From NCBI RefSeq assembly GCF_910592395.1, contig NC_088311.1, forward strand, positions 16,620,501-16,680,500: a stretch of DNA of 60,000 nucleotides. The letters are read 5' to 3'. The notes beneath the pieces were generated by a model. The model made no database searches. It was not told where the DNA came from and was given only the letters and a program-made list of their open reading frames with translations. Numbering within the stretch: the first letter of the stretch is position 1; each line of letters opens with the position of its first letter. Shown piece by piece: positions 10,970 through 23,451 of the stretch. Source of the stretch: Lineus longissimus. Lineage: Eukaryota; Nemertea; Pilidiophora; Heteronemertea; Lineidae. The position numbers were made by a program, and so were the translations under genes.

Positions 10970-12735
10970 TAAAACACACCGTAAAACAACATCTTTCATG
11001 CTAAGACAAGAATATTTTAACTTTATCGCATCAGCTCCTGAATTTAGTTGCATGGCAATCATGTAAGGGAACTTCATCGCTCAGCTCCAGAATTAGTTGT
11101 AAGAGCCTTGTTTAATTAGCATCAAGCTCACAGCTGTCACAGAAAGCTGTTGGTAGATAGGCCACTTAATACCAAACTGGTTTTAAACCATAGGACACGC
11201 TAATTTAGCCCCAGAGCATGTTGAAGTATCAATCAAAAAGAAATTTGTTATGACAGATTCAACATCTGTTTCGTGATAGGAGGCAAGGCGGCAACTAAGA
11301 TACCAAAGCACTGAACTTTTCATATCTTTCCCCAAGGGAGAGGCATAGGACTTAAATAACTTGGGAACATTTCCGAATACCTACAGGGGCAAACTGAAAG
11401 AAATATTAGATCAAAGGAAAGATTCACCGAGAAACAGAAGCTTGGTTTCTTTGAACCCTCCAGGCCCACTCGCATCATGACAATTTTCTCCAAGAAAAAT
11501 ACAGTCATGTACTCACAATGAAGTTGTTGGTTTCACTGGATAAAACCTAAGCATATCTAGACAACCAAAATCATTCAACTAGGGTAAATAAAATTATCTA
11601 TTTAGGGTAAATATGTGGTGAATATAATTATGGCCATTTATAATGTATGGATGCTATCTTGGCTTTAACCCCTTCTACACATGACATGTGACATCTACAT
11701 CCTAGGACACCCCTAGGATCAAGAGTCAAACTTAATAGGGGACTGAGATGTCAAGGCGGAAGCTGAAAAGCCAACATTTACTTAATTTCTTCGAGAGTTG
11801 AGAACTTTTGAAACCAGGCTACGAGTGAATCATTATAGCCACTTGCTGGCTAACATTCCTGGCTGGCAATGAACAACTTCAATTTAATGAGCGTATTAAG
11901 TTGAACATTCTTAACAGAGATCAGGCAGTCACCTCTGGAATGTTGTAAATCAAACCAATGGTTACAAGTGAATCATCTCCTCAGCAATCAAATCTGCCAG
12001 CTTTATAATTGTTGCAATGTAACATAAATTCAGTGACTATCTTGTATTGAGGCACATTAGGAAGTAACTTCACATCAGAGAAACACTGGCAGAAGCAATA
12101 TCTTTCTAATGGATAACAACATTCCAACTTGTGTTGCCCAACAATACAGGTTGTGGCATGCTCGATCAAAGCTGAACTGCAATGCCACGTGCAGTGTCAT
12201 AATACTGCCTTACAAGATGATTTTCAAAAGTTCCGGCTCACGATAGACATCACCACGGCGCGACACAATCATTTTATATTTTCCTGAACCGGAAATGCAA
12301 TCATCCTGAAAATGCGATATTTGGCCACTGTGAGGCACTGTGATACATGTAGCATTGCAAGAAAATGGCAAGTCACCAATTTTATACAAGATTTTCACCT
12401 TCCATTAATTTTGCAGCCGGTCTGTTATTTGACAAAGGTTGGTCACACAACAAAATTGAGTTCCAACCTCGTCATAATCTAACAAGAGAACCTGTCCTTA
12501 AATTCTGCCTTTCAAATGTTACATTCCGGGCAAAGGGGTCAACTGCATAGGTAGGCTTCCAGAAGCCATCACATTCTTTCTCTGAAGGGTTATGGACAAT
12601 GTCTTATTTCACCACCAACAGCGTCCTTAGCTGCACAGCGGACTGAGAGATCATGGAAAGTTGCAACTCCTGTTGACTCAAAGGAATAAACACCACACTT
12701 GCTGGTCTCTGTACTAAAGTCAAGACTGGGAGAGG
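10970..12735. other. Intron sequence, nothing recognised
   Basis: FAK intron. Short ORFs only (at most 62 codons). A ttaaccccttctacacatga segment near 11667 resembles TTAA-element ends, but I found no partner end. Confidence 0.35.
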
Positions 12736-12743
12736 CACTTTAA

Positions 12744-12956
12744 AGGGAGACTATAGAGAGCAGTCAGGTAGGCAAGCTAAAGTTACACAAAGTCACCAGT
12801 ATGGGTCTCTCCTGTCTCACCGTTCATCAAAACTATTCAGGCTTGTATGAGGAAGATATATTAATAACTGAACCACACACAGACAATCCCCGAACTGTGC
12901 ATAATTCACCTGAAGACCACCAATTTGGACCCCTAACTCATGCCTATAGTCCCCCT
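12744..12956 (+). mobile_element. TTAA-flanked MITE family, copy 1 (213 bp)
   Basis: Ends AGGGAGACTATAG and CTATAGTCCCCCT, with TTAA on both sides (12740-12743 and 12957-12960). The copy at 58590-58802 on the opposite strand has exactly the same length. They share blocks such as aaagttacacaaa, gggtctctc and gcctatagtccccct. This is a nonautonomous element with piggyBac/Kolobok-like target choice. The 64-codon ORF inside is not retained in copy 2. Confidence 0.8.
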
Positions 12957-12960
12957 TTAA

Positions 12961-15265
12961 TACTGCTACATTTTCATTCCATCCTATGCTGCTGAAGGAA
13001 GGATACATCCTTCGAGTACTAATATATAGATATCATACTGATTTCTACTGTCACATATAAAAGGGGTTTTAAAGTCTAGGATTCATGTGAAGCTAAGGGT
13101 TAGGGTTAAAATTAGCTTAGCCATAATAATAACAACCAAGGTTCATGGTTCGGTCCGCTACACAGCTTAAAACATGTTCGGAACTCTTCTGGGAAAATAT
13201 TTATGCATATTCATGCATCCCAGAAATCTGGTCACTTTATTCTTGTACCATGAACATGACCTAGACAATGTAGATGATACAATAATACTTCTTCCTTCCG
13301 GGTAATTAGATCACTTCCTCCCATAACATATTGCACAAAGCTTCCCATCAATATTCTAAAGCAATTGATTTTAAACCCCATTACTCTCAATGAACATGAT
13401 CAACAAGTGATGTCTTAATTACCGGCAATATTCGATTACTGATCAATGAGGCTATACGGGCGGAGCACGGTGACTGGATGGGCCTGCTTCCTAAACGAAC
13501 AAACACAACGTTAGAGTAAGTTCCCCAATCACCAAACATGTGTTACATGTCATGGGCACTGACCAAACATTACGTTACTTGCCAAACATGAAAAAGTTAC
13601 AGAAATCATGGTGCAGTTAGCAATAACTGGCAATTTCCAAAATCTCAACCCTATGACCTTGAAAATATGTCATATCTAATGCATATTAATCTCTAGTAAA
13701 TGCATGAATTTCACACAAAGTTTCAAGCCCAGTGCTAAAACAGTCTTTGTGGTAAGATAGTTCAAAGAAAATGGTCAAAATTTCCAAAATGGAATTTCAA
13801 GCAGGTTTTTTATGCTAAACTCAATAATAACAGAAAAACATTCCTGATAATGTGCCCTACTTATTGCTGCTATTGCCCCACTCAGGTTTTCTATTGTTAG
13901 TGGGTTGTCTTCGTGGGTTTAAATATTACTTTTGAGTCAGGTGTATACAATTTCACCCCTTGTTTGTGCCTGTGCTTGAAATGTGGTATCGGAAATGTTG
14001 ACAATTTTCTTTGAAATAGCATACGACAAAGACTGAAGAAGTTCATGCATCCACTAGAGATAATATGCACCAGATTTGGAGCTGAAACCTCAACTAAAAA
14101 TATAAACAATTTTATGGGTTGGATTTTTTTTGGATCACCCTATACAACATATCTGAGATATTGACCTACTGTGCACATCCCAAAGGTTCCCGCCAGTTAA
14201 GAATCTATTGTGCCTGCAAGGTTAATGCAGCATTTTGTGAGCTTGATCGCTATGATGTAGCGCGCCAAATCCAAAACCAGGGTGTTACATGGTGTATCTT
14301 TGATAGATCTACTTGAGATGTAAATTTGGAAAGGATCAAAGCGACAGTTTTAAGGGATAATTCAGTGTTTTAGATTTTCACATTTGGCCTCCTAGTAGCC
14401 AAAGTTGGAATCACAGGACACCCATCATAAAGCTAATCCAAGATTCCGACCTGCTTAAAAATAGATACATGTATCCATACCTGTCCACAAGGTCAAACCA
14501 ACATCTGACCTATGTGAACCTGAAAAGTAGGCCAAATCTTTCTAAGGGTTAAAAGTTATATCAGTTATTTTAGTTCAAAATGATAGTTTTGTTATGCTGT
14601 CTCAGTCCAACATGTCCAAGGTAACATATACATATAAAAGATTATCGTTTCCCACGTGTCACAAATCAGGGGGAGTGTCCCTTTGGTGAACAGCCCCTTT
14701 AGTTATGATTGGGGAAAACTCACAGTGCGGTTGGAGGTGCACGCTATTGCACAGCCATGCACCATGAATAAAGTCAATGCCAGAATAATAATTTAACATT
14801 GTCAAGTCATTTTTTTCACCTAAGTGAGAGTTTTTTTATGTTGAGCATGTTGAGTATACATTAAACACAACACTCAAGCATATTTATGCCAACAACATTG
14901 TTGAGAAAAATCATAGTGCACAATGTGTACAGCTACTCATTATCATTCTGACTGTATAACTTTTTTCAGGCAGTAAATTACAAAATTAGTAGCAGTACCA
15001 CATATTTCTAAACAAGTGAGACGATTAGTAGTGTATTGTGTTGGTGCATTGTGCAGTAGGGAAACAACTACTCAAATTAGACAACACCAAATCTTGTCAG
15101 CAGAGGACTGTGTGTGGGGGGGAGCTCAAAATGCCTAGTTCGTCAGATACTTCGCCATTTCTGCCAGGTCATGGACACCATGATTAGGATGTCATGAAAG
15201 CTACTTTTGACATTAAAACTGTTTAGTAGGGCCAGGGCCATTTCGCACACAATCAGTTCAAGTTG
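12961..15265. other. Intron sequence with scattered R1-like fragments
   Basis: Pieces near 13640-13800, 14370-14415 and 14500-14560 repeat R1 phrases (ctatgaccttgaaaatatg, cacatttggcctcctagtag, tgaacctgaaaagtagg). They are decayed repeat remnants within the FAK intron. No gene is seen. Confidence 0.45.
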
Positions 15266-15269
15266 TGGA

Positions 15270-15425
15270 TGATATGAAGAGCCTAGTGGTTTTCAACACT
15301 GCAGCCTACCACACACACCAGGGCCCGGGTTCGATCCCAAGGAGAGCCCATGGCCTGGATGAACCAGCGTGGCTTTCATCATGTTCATGGGACTAAAATT
15401 CCTTGCTCAATGCTCTTTTAACAAA
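15270..15425 (+). repeat. tRNA-derived SINE-like repeat
   Basis: An A-box-like gagcctagtggtt is followed 40 bp later by a canonical B box, gggttcgatccc (15327-15338), then a tail containing gatgaaccagcgtggctttc and ccttgctcaatgctctttta. The order is that of a tRNA-head SINE. No complete cloverleaf is evident, so a functional tRNA gene is not called. Confidence 0.6.
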
Positions 15426-15652
15426 TTTCATTAATTAATGAAGGTCTCAAGACTAAAAGCCTTGGTCCCTTTTACCCGAGTTTCTATGCTAGTGCAAGTA
15501 AAACATCTCACATAGTGGGAAAGTAGCCTATAGTGGACTACATACCCTGGGGAAAATCCAAGAGGTAAAGATGATGATGATGATGACAATGACCAATTGT
15601 GCACCCGGACCACTAACTTTTTATGAACGTCGATAACAATATCACGTCTTAC

Positions 15653-15889
15653 CTTGACTTCTGTGGCATCACCACACTTGACGACATTGAAGCCACCATT
15701 AGGCAAGTAGACTTTGAGTATAGACTTATCCAGTGGTAATCCAGCCATGATCGCCCCTCGGCCCCACAGATTCTCAATCTGGACGACGGAATCCTCGTGA
15801 TACTTGATGCGTTTCACATATCGTACTGATGGATTGCAATCAATGCTATGGCTTTTACCCGAATTCCATGCAGTGCTCCATGTTGTGAT
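15653..15889 (-). CDS. FAK: Focal adhesion kinase, N-terminal/FERM F1 start exon
   Basis: A 237-nt exon (79 codons, phase 0 at both ends). The acceptor ctctattttccag is directly upstream and the donor GTAAGACG directly downstream on the minus strand. The second half reads ILKVYLPNGGFNVVKCGDAT then EVK, the first strand and helix of the FERM F1 lobe, where FAK proteins have LKV...GDATDV. The first half (CNPSVRYVKRIKYHEDS and following) precedes the FERM domain and I do not recognise it. It splices in frame to DIVNVVVGRI at 7495, giving a continuous F1 lobe. Upstream coding exons and the promoter are not located with confidence; the phase-0 acceptor shows at least one exon lies at higher coordinates. 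Confidence 0.8.
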
Positions 15890-15899
15890 CTGGAAAATA

Positions 15900-17040
15900 G
15901 AGAAGAAGGTTTGTGAGAAGTGGTGTTTATGAAAGTCGCTAAGGATCGAGAGAAGGCATTCTCGTGCGGAGATATGATGAGGTCTTCAAAGCTTTTACTC
16001 TGGAGGTGAAATATCAGAAGGAGCTCTACGACGAGCCATGCTCCAAGGCCTTTTATTCAATTAAACAGGCAAATTATTGCGGGAGCTTTAGTCATAGGCA
16101 TGTGGTTGGGTCACTTTGAAAAGGGTAGCTCATCCCCAAATTCTTGCCAACAGTAAACATGGTACCAAATCTTATTATCATAGCAGTGTTTTCCAATCCT
16201 ATCTGCCAACATGCCGCCAAGTCAAAGTTTCATACCACCAAGTCAAATTTCAAATGGGGCCTTTCAACAAAGTCAAAATATTCTACCATTGAGTCAAAAT
16301 CTAGTAATGATTTTGTCCGTAGCTCAAGATTTCTTTTAGCTCCTAGACAGTAACCACGGGATACGCGTGCAAAGGTCATGCTTTTGGTATGCTGCCCCCC
16401 CCCCAAGTCAAACTGTGAAACAAAGTTATTTTTAAAAGAATAACATTTTAACATTTTGGGGACATTCTTCAATTGCATCTTCTCATCCTCCAACACAAAA
16501 ACTACTCAGTTGTTTGGCTCTCTTGGGTTCATTTATGTCGGTTTTATTTCTAAATGTAAAAATGTTAGCTATGCCAGACACAATATTCAAAGATTTCAGT
16601 TCGACAAATTTTTCACGGAAGATTTTGGTTCGAATGGAAATCAAAATTATCTTTTTGAGAATGACAAAGTTACAAAGTTCCTATAGGGCCTGGGAGAGCT
16701 GTACATTTCTGGAAGTTCATCTGCAACACCCTCTATGTGGAAACTCTGCAAATGTTCTTTTCTGTATTGCCAACCTGGCAACCAATAGAATACTCCTTTG
16801 AATAAGCCTTGCAGTCAGCAGGAGTTGGATTTTTTTGTATCTGGTAATAGATGCACATATCATACTCTGCTTCAGTACTCATTCATACAAATTAGAAACG
16901 AAATCTAAAAATATTGTTTCAACTTTTACCAATCTGTTGTTTCAAAGTCCTAAAAGAAGTATGAAATGAAAACTAAAATGTGAAAGGCATGGCTCAGAAT
17001 TTGCTGCACTCTGGGCTTCCAGCACTCAGATGACCAAGAA
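15900..17040. other. Noncoding stretch, no gene supported
   Basis: Overlapping short ORFs on both strands around 16144-16801 lack family features. The segment 16200-16340 repeats 'aagtcaaa' in a loose pattern. Nothing further. Confidence 0.35.
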
Positions 17041-17050
17041 AGGTGTTTAA

Positions 17051-17691
17051 TCCATATGGGGGCACCTATGGAGTACGCCGTAGCCTCTTAAAAAGCTGAA
17101 AACGGGCACCTACGGCCGGCTAATTCCGTATGTTATTTGAATCACCCGCTACAATGGGGAATCCCAATAACGTCATCAGTTATCACCGTGCAGCAGTGAA
17201 GAATGACCAATACGCATGTTTTCTTGCCATTGTGAGTTTGATTTCATCTTTACGATGTATTTTTTGGGGGGTTGTAGGGTTTCTGAAGGAGGGACCAGAC
17301 CAGCTATGGAGGATGCTACCGAAAAATGAATTATAAAATCCAGTATAGGGAATAGGGGTTAGTCTATGACTTTATTTGATAGTATATAATCTCTAGTTTC
17401 AATCCAGCACTTACAACAGTGCGTATTGGTCAATGTTTGTGGTCGTGAGGGGTGGTTTGGCTGGTCGACCCCCCTGGCCCTTTTTGGTGAATAAGTCCCT
17501 TTTTAGTGGTTAAATTCTGCTTCTTTCTCAATATCAAATCAGGAATATTTAGATAACATTATGAGCTTTCGGAAAATGTGTACTTAATTGGGTCTACCTT
17601 GGTTCATTGTGTTGTTATCATTGTTTTTCTGAATTGGTAGCCACTACCTGAAATGCCGTTTAGAAATATTAAGTGCTTGCCTCCATATGGG
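17051..17691. mobile_element. TTAA-flanked nonautonomous element (641 bp)
   Basis: The left end TCCATATGGGGGCA and the right end TGCCTCCATATGGG form a 14-bp imperfect terminal inverted repeat. TTAA borders both (17047-17050 and 17692-17695). No transposase remnant is visible inside. Confidence 0.55.
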
Positions 17692-17695
17692 TTAA

Positions 17696-18485
17696 AACAA
17701 CTTTTTAAAACATGAATTAGCCCATGTTGATAAATTAATATCCTATGTCATGTGCTACTGAATCGTTCAGTGAACCTTCAAGGGTCTTTTCCAATCGAAG
17801 ACCTAGACTGCAGCAAATGGTTATTTCAAGGTTAAATATTTTAGTTGTTGCCAATATGGTGCTGTAACATCATCTGCCAAATTATTGGTCTAAAGAAGGC
17901 ATAGGAAGACCAATCGGGGTCTGATGATGACGTCATTTTCTCAACATGTGTTCATTAATTTTTCGTTTCAGGATTCTCCTGTTGAAATTCCAAACTAAAG
18001 TAGGTCCTACAGCGTAAATGTATCTTTCAGATTATTTTTCCTTGCTTCAAAAGTGTGACCATGCATACATGATGTATTATGAAGTTATTATTTGCTGGAG
18101 GAGGGGGGAGGGCGTTAGCACTAAGACACATTTTGTCTTCCTTCCTATTTTGACCTTTTTTGATTTTTTATTCCTTTCCTCAGTTGGAATAGATTGAACC
18201 CAGGATCATCGCCAGCCAGTGAATACAGCTCAATTATTGTCAGTTATCATCGCACTGGCCAATGAGGGGCAGAGATAATCGAATGAGGAGAGAGTGGGGA
18301 CGAGGCTGATTGAGGTTAATCGAAATTGGTGTTACAAAACCTGTGTGGCTACCTCCGGCTGTGTGTATGAAAACATGAACAAGTGAATGCATCCGACTGG
18401 GAAAGATGTATCGTGAATGAAGGTCACTAGGATTTTTATGCTCTCCAGGTGGTACCAATTCTAATAATACTGTCGATTGTCACCG
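17696..18485. other. Noncoding stretch, nothing recognised
   Basis: No ORF, repeat family or promoter motif that I can support. Confidence 0.35.
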
Positions 18486-18491
18486 ACACAG

Positions 18492-19041
18492 TATATAAGC
18501 CGTGCGTACACCACCTGAAAATGGACCACCAATCTTGGTTCGCGAACCAATGCCGCACCATCGAAAATCCACCAAGCGCGTACACCACCGCTGCAGCTAG
18601 TTATAAAATCCGGCAACAGATGGCGCGCAAACAATAAATTGCTCTCCACGCTCCCTGCATTGGAGGTAGAAATATCGTGCACTTGCGCTATTTTAATGGC
18701 TCAAACTGGCCACACATGATATTCAATTTTGTTGGCACTTTTGGGAGCCATTTTCGATTGTTTACGAACGCGGTTGATTGTCAAAATTTCTGTCAAGATT
18801 TCCGCGCTAACTTTAGTTTGTTCACCTCCCGAGCATGCGCAGAAAGCGCCATTTCGAAAGCGCTGCCTGTCGCCGAACCATCTAACTAGCTAATTGCCGA
18901 TCCATTAGTGCGTACACCACGACAACGCCGAGCTTTTAACAAGCCGGGCGAATTTGGACCATCGAACAAATTTGTTGCGGCAATGTGGTGGTGTACGTGC
19001 AATTGGTCCACCAATATTTCGTGGTGTACGCGCAACTATAG
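18492..19041. repeat. GC-richer inverted-repeat region with CGTACACCAC motifs
   Basis: The motif GCGTACACCAC occurs at about 18504, 18577 and 18910 in one orientation, and GTGGTGTACG near 18986 and 19021 in the other. The outer ends pair roughly as TATA, four bases, then GCGTACACCAC. The middle is CpG-richer and contains gagcatgcgcag, close to an NRF-1-type site. It could be an old foldback element or a promoter region; no target duplication was found and no transcript start can be placed. Confidence 0.4.
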
Positions 19042-19918
19042 TCCTACATGCAGGCCTAGCATACTTATCAGGTGCTCAGATGAAAACAACTCTGTTTTCA
19101 CATAACCTGCCTGAACCACATCAAATACTTCCCGCAAGAGCCCACTCAAACCTTTTTAATAAATCTGATACTCAAGTGGATCACCACAGCCTATAAAAAT
19201 ACCTCTAAGAATGAAGAACTCGATGTATTCCATCAGAAAACATACTGGCCGTAGCTGTAGTAAAACAAGTCTGGATTGGTTGCAGGAATGCAGCAGCTAC
19301 TGTACCTGTAGTAATCTCTTCTTGAGGGTAGACAGTGCCAGCATCATCACAATCATCAACGTTTCAGACTCTGATATAGTTCAATGTCTGAACTTCAGGG
19401 CGAGACTCTGAATGTATCCATGCCTTTGCTGTCACTCCCAGATCCAATATGCCCGGCCAGGTTAAGTAGGCCTACTTCCATTTTCAGACACAAATTATAG
19501 TAGCCAACCTGCACCAAGCACACAAACTTGATTTATCTGATGAGATCAAGTTGTGTTTAATTTGATTACAGCAGAATGTGTAACGGAACCTAGAACAATT
19601 ATCTATATAGGCTCCATTCATCTTACATGAACAAGGTAATACCTTTTCTTGTAAATTGTTCAAATAAAGGAGATTGAGTGCATTATATAAATGAGTGATC
19701 CAAATCACCATGACCAGCAATCAAGATTGCAACACTTGTTGCAGGGTCGATCGTAGCCTCAATGTGATCCCGAACGTGTCGAATGCGAAGTCAACAAGAC
19801 ATTTAATGACAGTCCTGGTGTAGACCACAGGTTGCTGAGATTGGCAATCTGTTGAGTAATACTACAACTACCAGACCCCATTTACAATTTCTACAGCATA
19901 TTCGATGGGTTTTCAGGT
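19042..19918. other. Noncoding stretch, no feature supported
   Basis: Short ORFs without support. Nothing repeats elsewhere in the window that I noticed. Confidence 0.3.
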
Positions 19919-19920
19919 TA

Positions 19921-20806
19921 CAGGAAAATTCGTCCCCGGATAATTCGTCCCCAAGGAAAATTCGTCCCCGGAAAATTCGTCCCCGAGGATAATTCGTCCC
20001 CGAGGATAATTCGTCCCCGGAAAATTTGTCCCCGAGGATAATTTGTCCCTGGAAAGTTCGTCCCCGAGGATAATTCGTCCCCGGAAAATTTGTCCCCGAG
20101 GATAATTCGTCCCTGGAAAGTTCGTCCCCGAGGATAATTCGTCCCTAGAAAATTTTACAAAGTGGAAAGTTTCTAACTTTACTTTCTAAGACTCATAAGT
20201 CTTGTCGAATGGACTGTAGTAATAACTACTACTTTCGATTTTTCTCATTCAGTGTAAAACCTCTCTTTACTACCATACTAGCTAGTTACCTACCCCACTA
20301 TTTTTATAGTAGGTAGAAGTAGGCAGGCGAAATATTTTATTGAAGAATTTAGAGCTTTTCTTTCATTCTGACCAGTAAAAATACTTATTTGAAAAAGAAA
20401 ATTATTTCGCCTGCCTACCTCTACCTACTATGAAAAGAGTGGAGTAGGTAACTAGCTAGTAGGGTAGTAAAGAGAGATATAATGAATGAGAAAAGTCGAA
20501 AGTAGTAAGTAGTAGTTATTACTAGAAAGTAATGTCAGAAACTTTCAACTTTTTTGTTTAATTTTCCAGGGACGAATTATCTTCGAGGACGAATTTCCCA
20601 GGGACGAATTATCCTAGGGGACATATTTTACGGGGACGAAATTTTCCTCGGGGACGAATTTTCCAGGGACGAATTATCCTCGGGGACGAATTATCCGGGG
20701 ACGAATTTTCCTCGGGGACGAATTTTCAGGGACGAATTATCCTCGGGGACGAATTTTCCGGGGACGAATTTTCCTAGGGGACGAATTTTCCGGGGACGAA
20801 TTTTTT
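19921..20806. mobile_element. Foldback element with tandem-repeat arms
   Basis: The left arm (19921-20152) is a tandem array of 'aattcgtccccgaggat' and shorter 'aattcgtccccgg' units. The right arm (about 20567-20800) is the same array inverted ('ggacgaattatcctcgggg'). Between them lies a second inverted pair: tactaccatactagctagtt with ctacctactatgaaaagag-type complements at 20260-20330 and 20405-20480, around an AT-rich core. The architecture resembles foldback transposons such as Drosophila FB and sea-urchin TU elements. The 103-codon ORF across the right arm is a translation of the repeat units. Confidence 0.75.
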
Positions 20807-20809
20807 TTT

Positions 20810-22140
20810 TTGGCTGCACGGAAAAGTTTGGTAGACTACCTTGTGTTTTTATCAACCTAAAATAAAGCTATGCCTCGATCAAATTTTGAGGTACAAAATG
20901 TTTTATCTTGAGAAGCCTGAAGGGGAATGATATTTTGGGGATGCCAGGATTTGGAATGAGTAGTGGAAATTTGGAATCAGGATAGGGCGTTTTTTAAAAA
21001 TGGAAATATTGGCTCAGACAACCCATTCTACTCACTATTAAAACAAAAGAGATATCATAATGCAAAATGGAAAGAATTAATGATGACAGGTCTTCATTTT
21101 GAATTCTTGATGATAATATAAATAAAGACTACTCGATCAATTTTTGACAATAATCGTATGATATTTTCTTTCTGTATCCTTGATGAAAATAGGTGCATCA
21201 TACAGCTGACTCTAAATGTATAATGTATACAGCGTGAAATCTGAGGTTATCTTTTCATGTTGTCCTGAGGCAGGTCAGGTGGGGAGCATTCAGGTCAGGT
21301 ATGGTACATGATGATGCCCCCATTAAACAATGTTTCTGTCTGTGTTTACTGTAAACCAATGAAGAATGCTATTGCTGGAATAACCTACAGAACACATTAA
21401 CCCTGTCCATGCAGAATTTCCCAAACCCCATCCAGCTTGACTTGCGGAATTAATTTGACCTAGTTCTGTACCTTTTAGGTGCTTTTTTGCTGTACAAATC
21501 TCCTGGCAATACACTGATGAAATTTTTACCAGAGATGGAGAACTTCCTGGAGGTTATTGAAAACACATTTTTTTCCAGGTTGGACACCTTTTGGGGGTCA
21601 GGCCAGGGGGTCAAAGTTGACAAATTTCCTTTTTTTGTAAAAAAGTGGACAAAATAATTGAACATATTATTTGATATGTTTTATGAAAAAAGAAAACCAT
21701 TTAATTAGCTTTTCTTATTTATTTTCAATCTAGGGTCAAAACCAAAAACAATTGGTGGTAGTTTGGGTTCATTCCCACCTTAACTGGGGTCAGGGCGGCA
21801 AAATGAAAAAAATACGCCTTTTTCCATATTTTCACTGAAACTCAGAAGTTTTTGGCCTTTTTTATGATCAAATCTATCTCAAATACTAGTCACACAAAAA
21901 GGCTAAAACCAGGAATGCATGTACAGAACTTCTTGGGGAAAACAAAATCACTATTTACTCCAGTCTTGTAGTGTAGTGGGGTCTGGGGGTCCTGAGGGTC
22001 AATTTAGACCCTTCAGGCCTTGTCGCAAACTGTAAAATCTGTCATTTTTAGAACAAATTCAACTGTCTTTGAGTTGTGTTCTTATAAGTAATCACTTTGA
22101 ACATATAAATACTATGCTAACTAAAAACATATAGGGATTT
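20810..22140. other. Noncoding stretch, possible transposon remnants
   Basis: AT-rich, with gggtcagg-type phrases. A cattaaccctgtccatgcag segment near 21396 looks like a piggyBac-type terminus (TTAACCC...), but no opposite end was found before 23.6 kb. Confidence 0.3.
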
Positions 22141-22147
22141 GAATGAA

Positions 22148-22679
22148 TCAAAGAAGGGCCAGAACCCAATCCAATGGATTTTTGATGATATCTTTGTCAA
22201 TGTTACCTGGCCCAGTAACGCCCCATGGGGGTAAAGACCTCAGGAAAGTTGGCCCAGGATGATTGTTAGTTATATTGTCCCAATTTACAACAGAAATAGG
22301 CTGTCTGGTGCGAGCTGGTGCCTTTTGCGGTGCCCGACCACGCGCTCGGCCCCTTGCATGGCCCAGAGCATTCCCGCGCTCTCTAGCTGGCACACCCCCT
22401 AGCGGAAACAGGTGGATTGTCGATATCGTCTGATAACCATTTGTCATAGCTGCCATTAGAATTGGCCACAGAAGCTCCCCCATGCACTAAATAATTATTA
22501 TCAGAATCACTCTCAGAGTTGCTTACATAGTCGCCATTGTCACTATCCTCATCCTCAGGGTCTGAATTGTGCCCCCCCCCCCCCCTCCCTAGTCGCTAAG
22601 ACCATCCAAAATCGGGTTCCTCATCTGCTTCGTAGTGTATCGTACACGGACAGCCATAACAAATACGTCGCAGATACAT
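22148..22679 (-). pseudogene. piggyBac-like transposase N-terminal fragment, broken
   Basis: Read on the minus strand, a start at 22679 leads through YEADEEPDF, a stop and a C-tract. It continues in another frame as an acidic serine-rich stretch (SDNGDYVSNSESDSDNN), which hits a stop after PPVSARG. A shifted frame then carries RGRARGRAPQK, ISVVNWDN and GPTFLRSLPPWGVTGPG, ending NPLDWVLALL and a stop at 22148. An acidic N-terminus followed by a glycine/proline stretch and a NPLD-type motif resembles piggyBac (PGBD) transposases, where a [N/S]PLDYF-like motif opens the catalytic region. At least two frame breaks make it a pseudogene. Family assignment is tentative. Confidence 0.4.
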
Positions 22680-23450
22680 TAGCAATGGAGTGCGCGCTGC
22701 CATCTTTCGAGACCTATTTTAGTTGGAGAGATTTTCTCACCGGCCGCAAGCAGAGCTCGACACATTCAGTCGAGAGCCAGCCGCACGGAAAGGGTAAAGC
22801 ATTCAGATGTCAGTGGTATCTTGGCGCAACATACGGCTTACCACACAAAAAATCAAGAGTCAAAGAAACAACTCCAAAGAATTACTGTAATTTGTTTTAA
22901 CTTAAACAACAGTGAAGCAAATCAGGAAAGGTAATCATAGAACAGCATTTTTTGCACATTGAACCAACAACATGAAAACCTAAGGAATGCTGTGATCCAC
23001 CAGCAATTCCTCAAACTGGTGTATACAAGAGTGAGATGTCATTTTAAAGGTACATAGAAGGAGATTTTCTGGAGGAGGTCAGGGACCCGCCCCCTCCCAA
23101 TTTTATTTTCTCATGTTTCTTGTAATTTTGACCCCAATTAGGACACCCCTAATTTGGGTGTACACACACACCATAAATGGGGTGTGCTACTACTGCCACT
23201 ACTAATAGTGATGCCAGATGAAATAAGGGCATACGGGTGCAATGGCAGCTCTCAAAGATCAGTTTTCAGCCTTCTTGATAAGTTGAGAATTTGTAAAGCC
23301 GTTCCACTATTTGATGTTCTCCATCTGTATTTTCCTTTCATTCTCCTACCTTTCTCCCTCCAGCAACTGTGCCTTGCAAGATGGTCTTTGCAAGCGTTGT
23401 TTCGGTATGATCACTTCAGTTAAAAGGCAAGAAGGCAGTCACTTCTATAT
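22680..23450. other. Noncoding stretch between pseudogene and coding fragment
   Basis: Plus-strand ORFs at 22685-22900 and 23154-23423 have no recognisable domain. Nothing else seen. Confidence 0.3.
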
Positions 23451-23451
23451 C

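Noticed and set aside
20554-20865. 103-codon plus ORF with repeated GTNFPRGRIF-type words
   Set aside because: It is a direct translation of the tandem arm of the foldback element, not a gene.
21396-22679. Complete piggyBac transposon
   Set aside because: A TTAACCC-type end near 21396 and a broken N-terminal coding piece are present, but no opposite terminus or catalytic domain was found.
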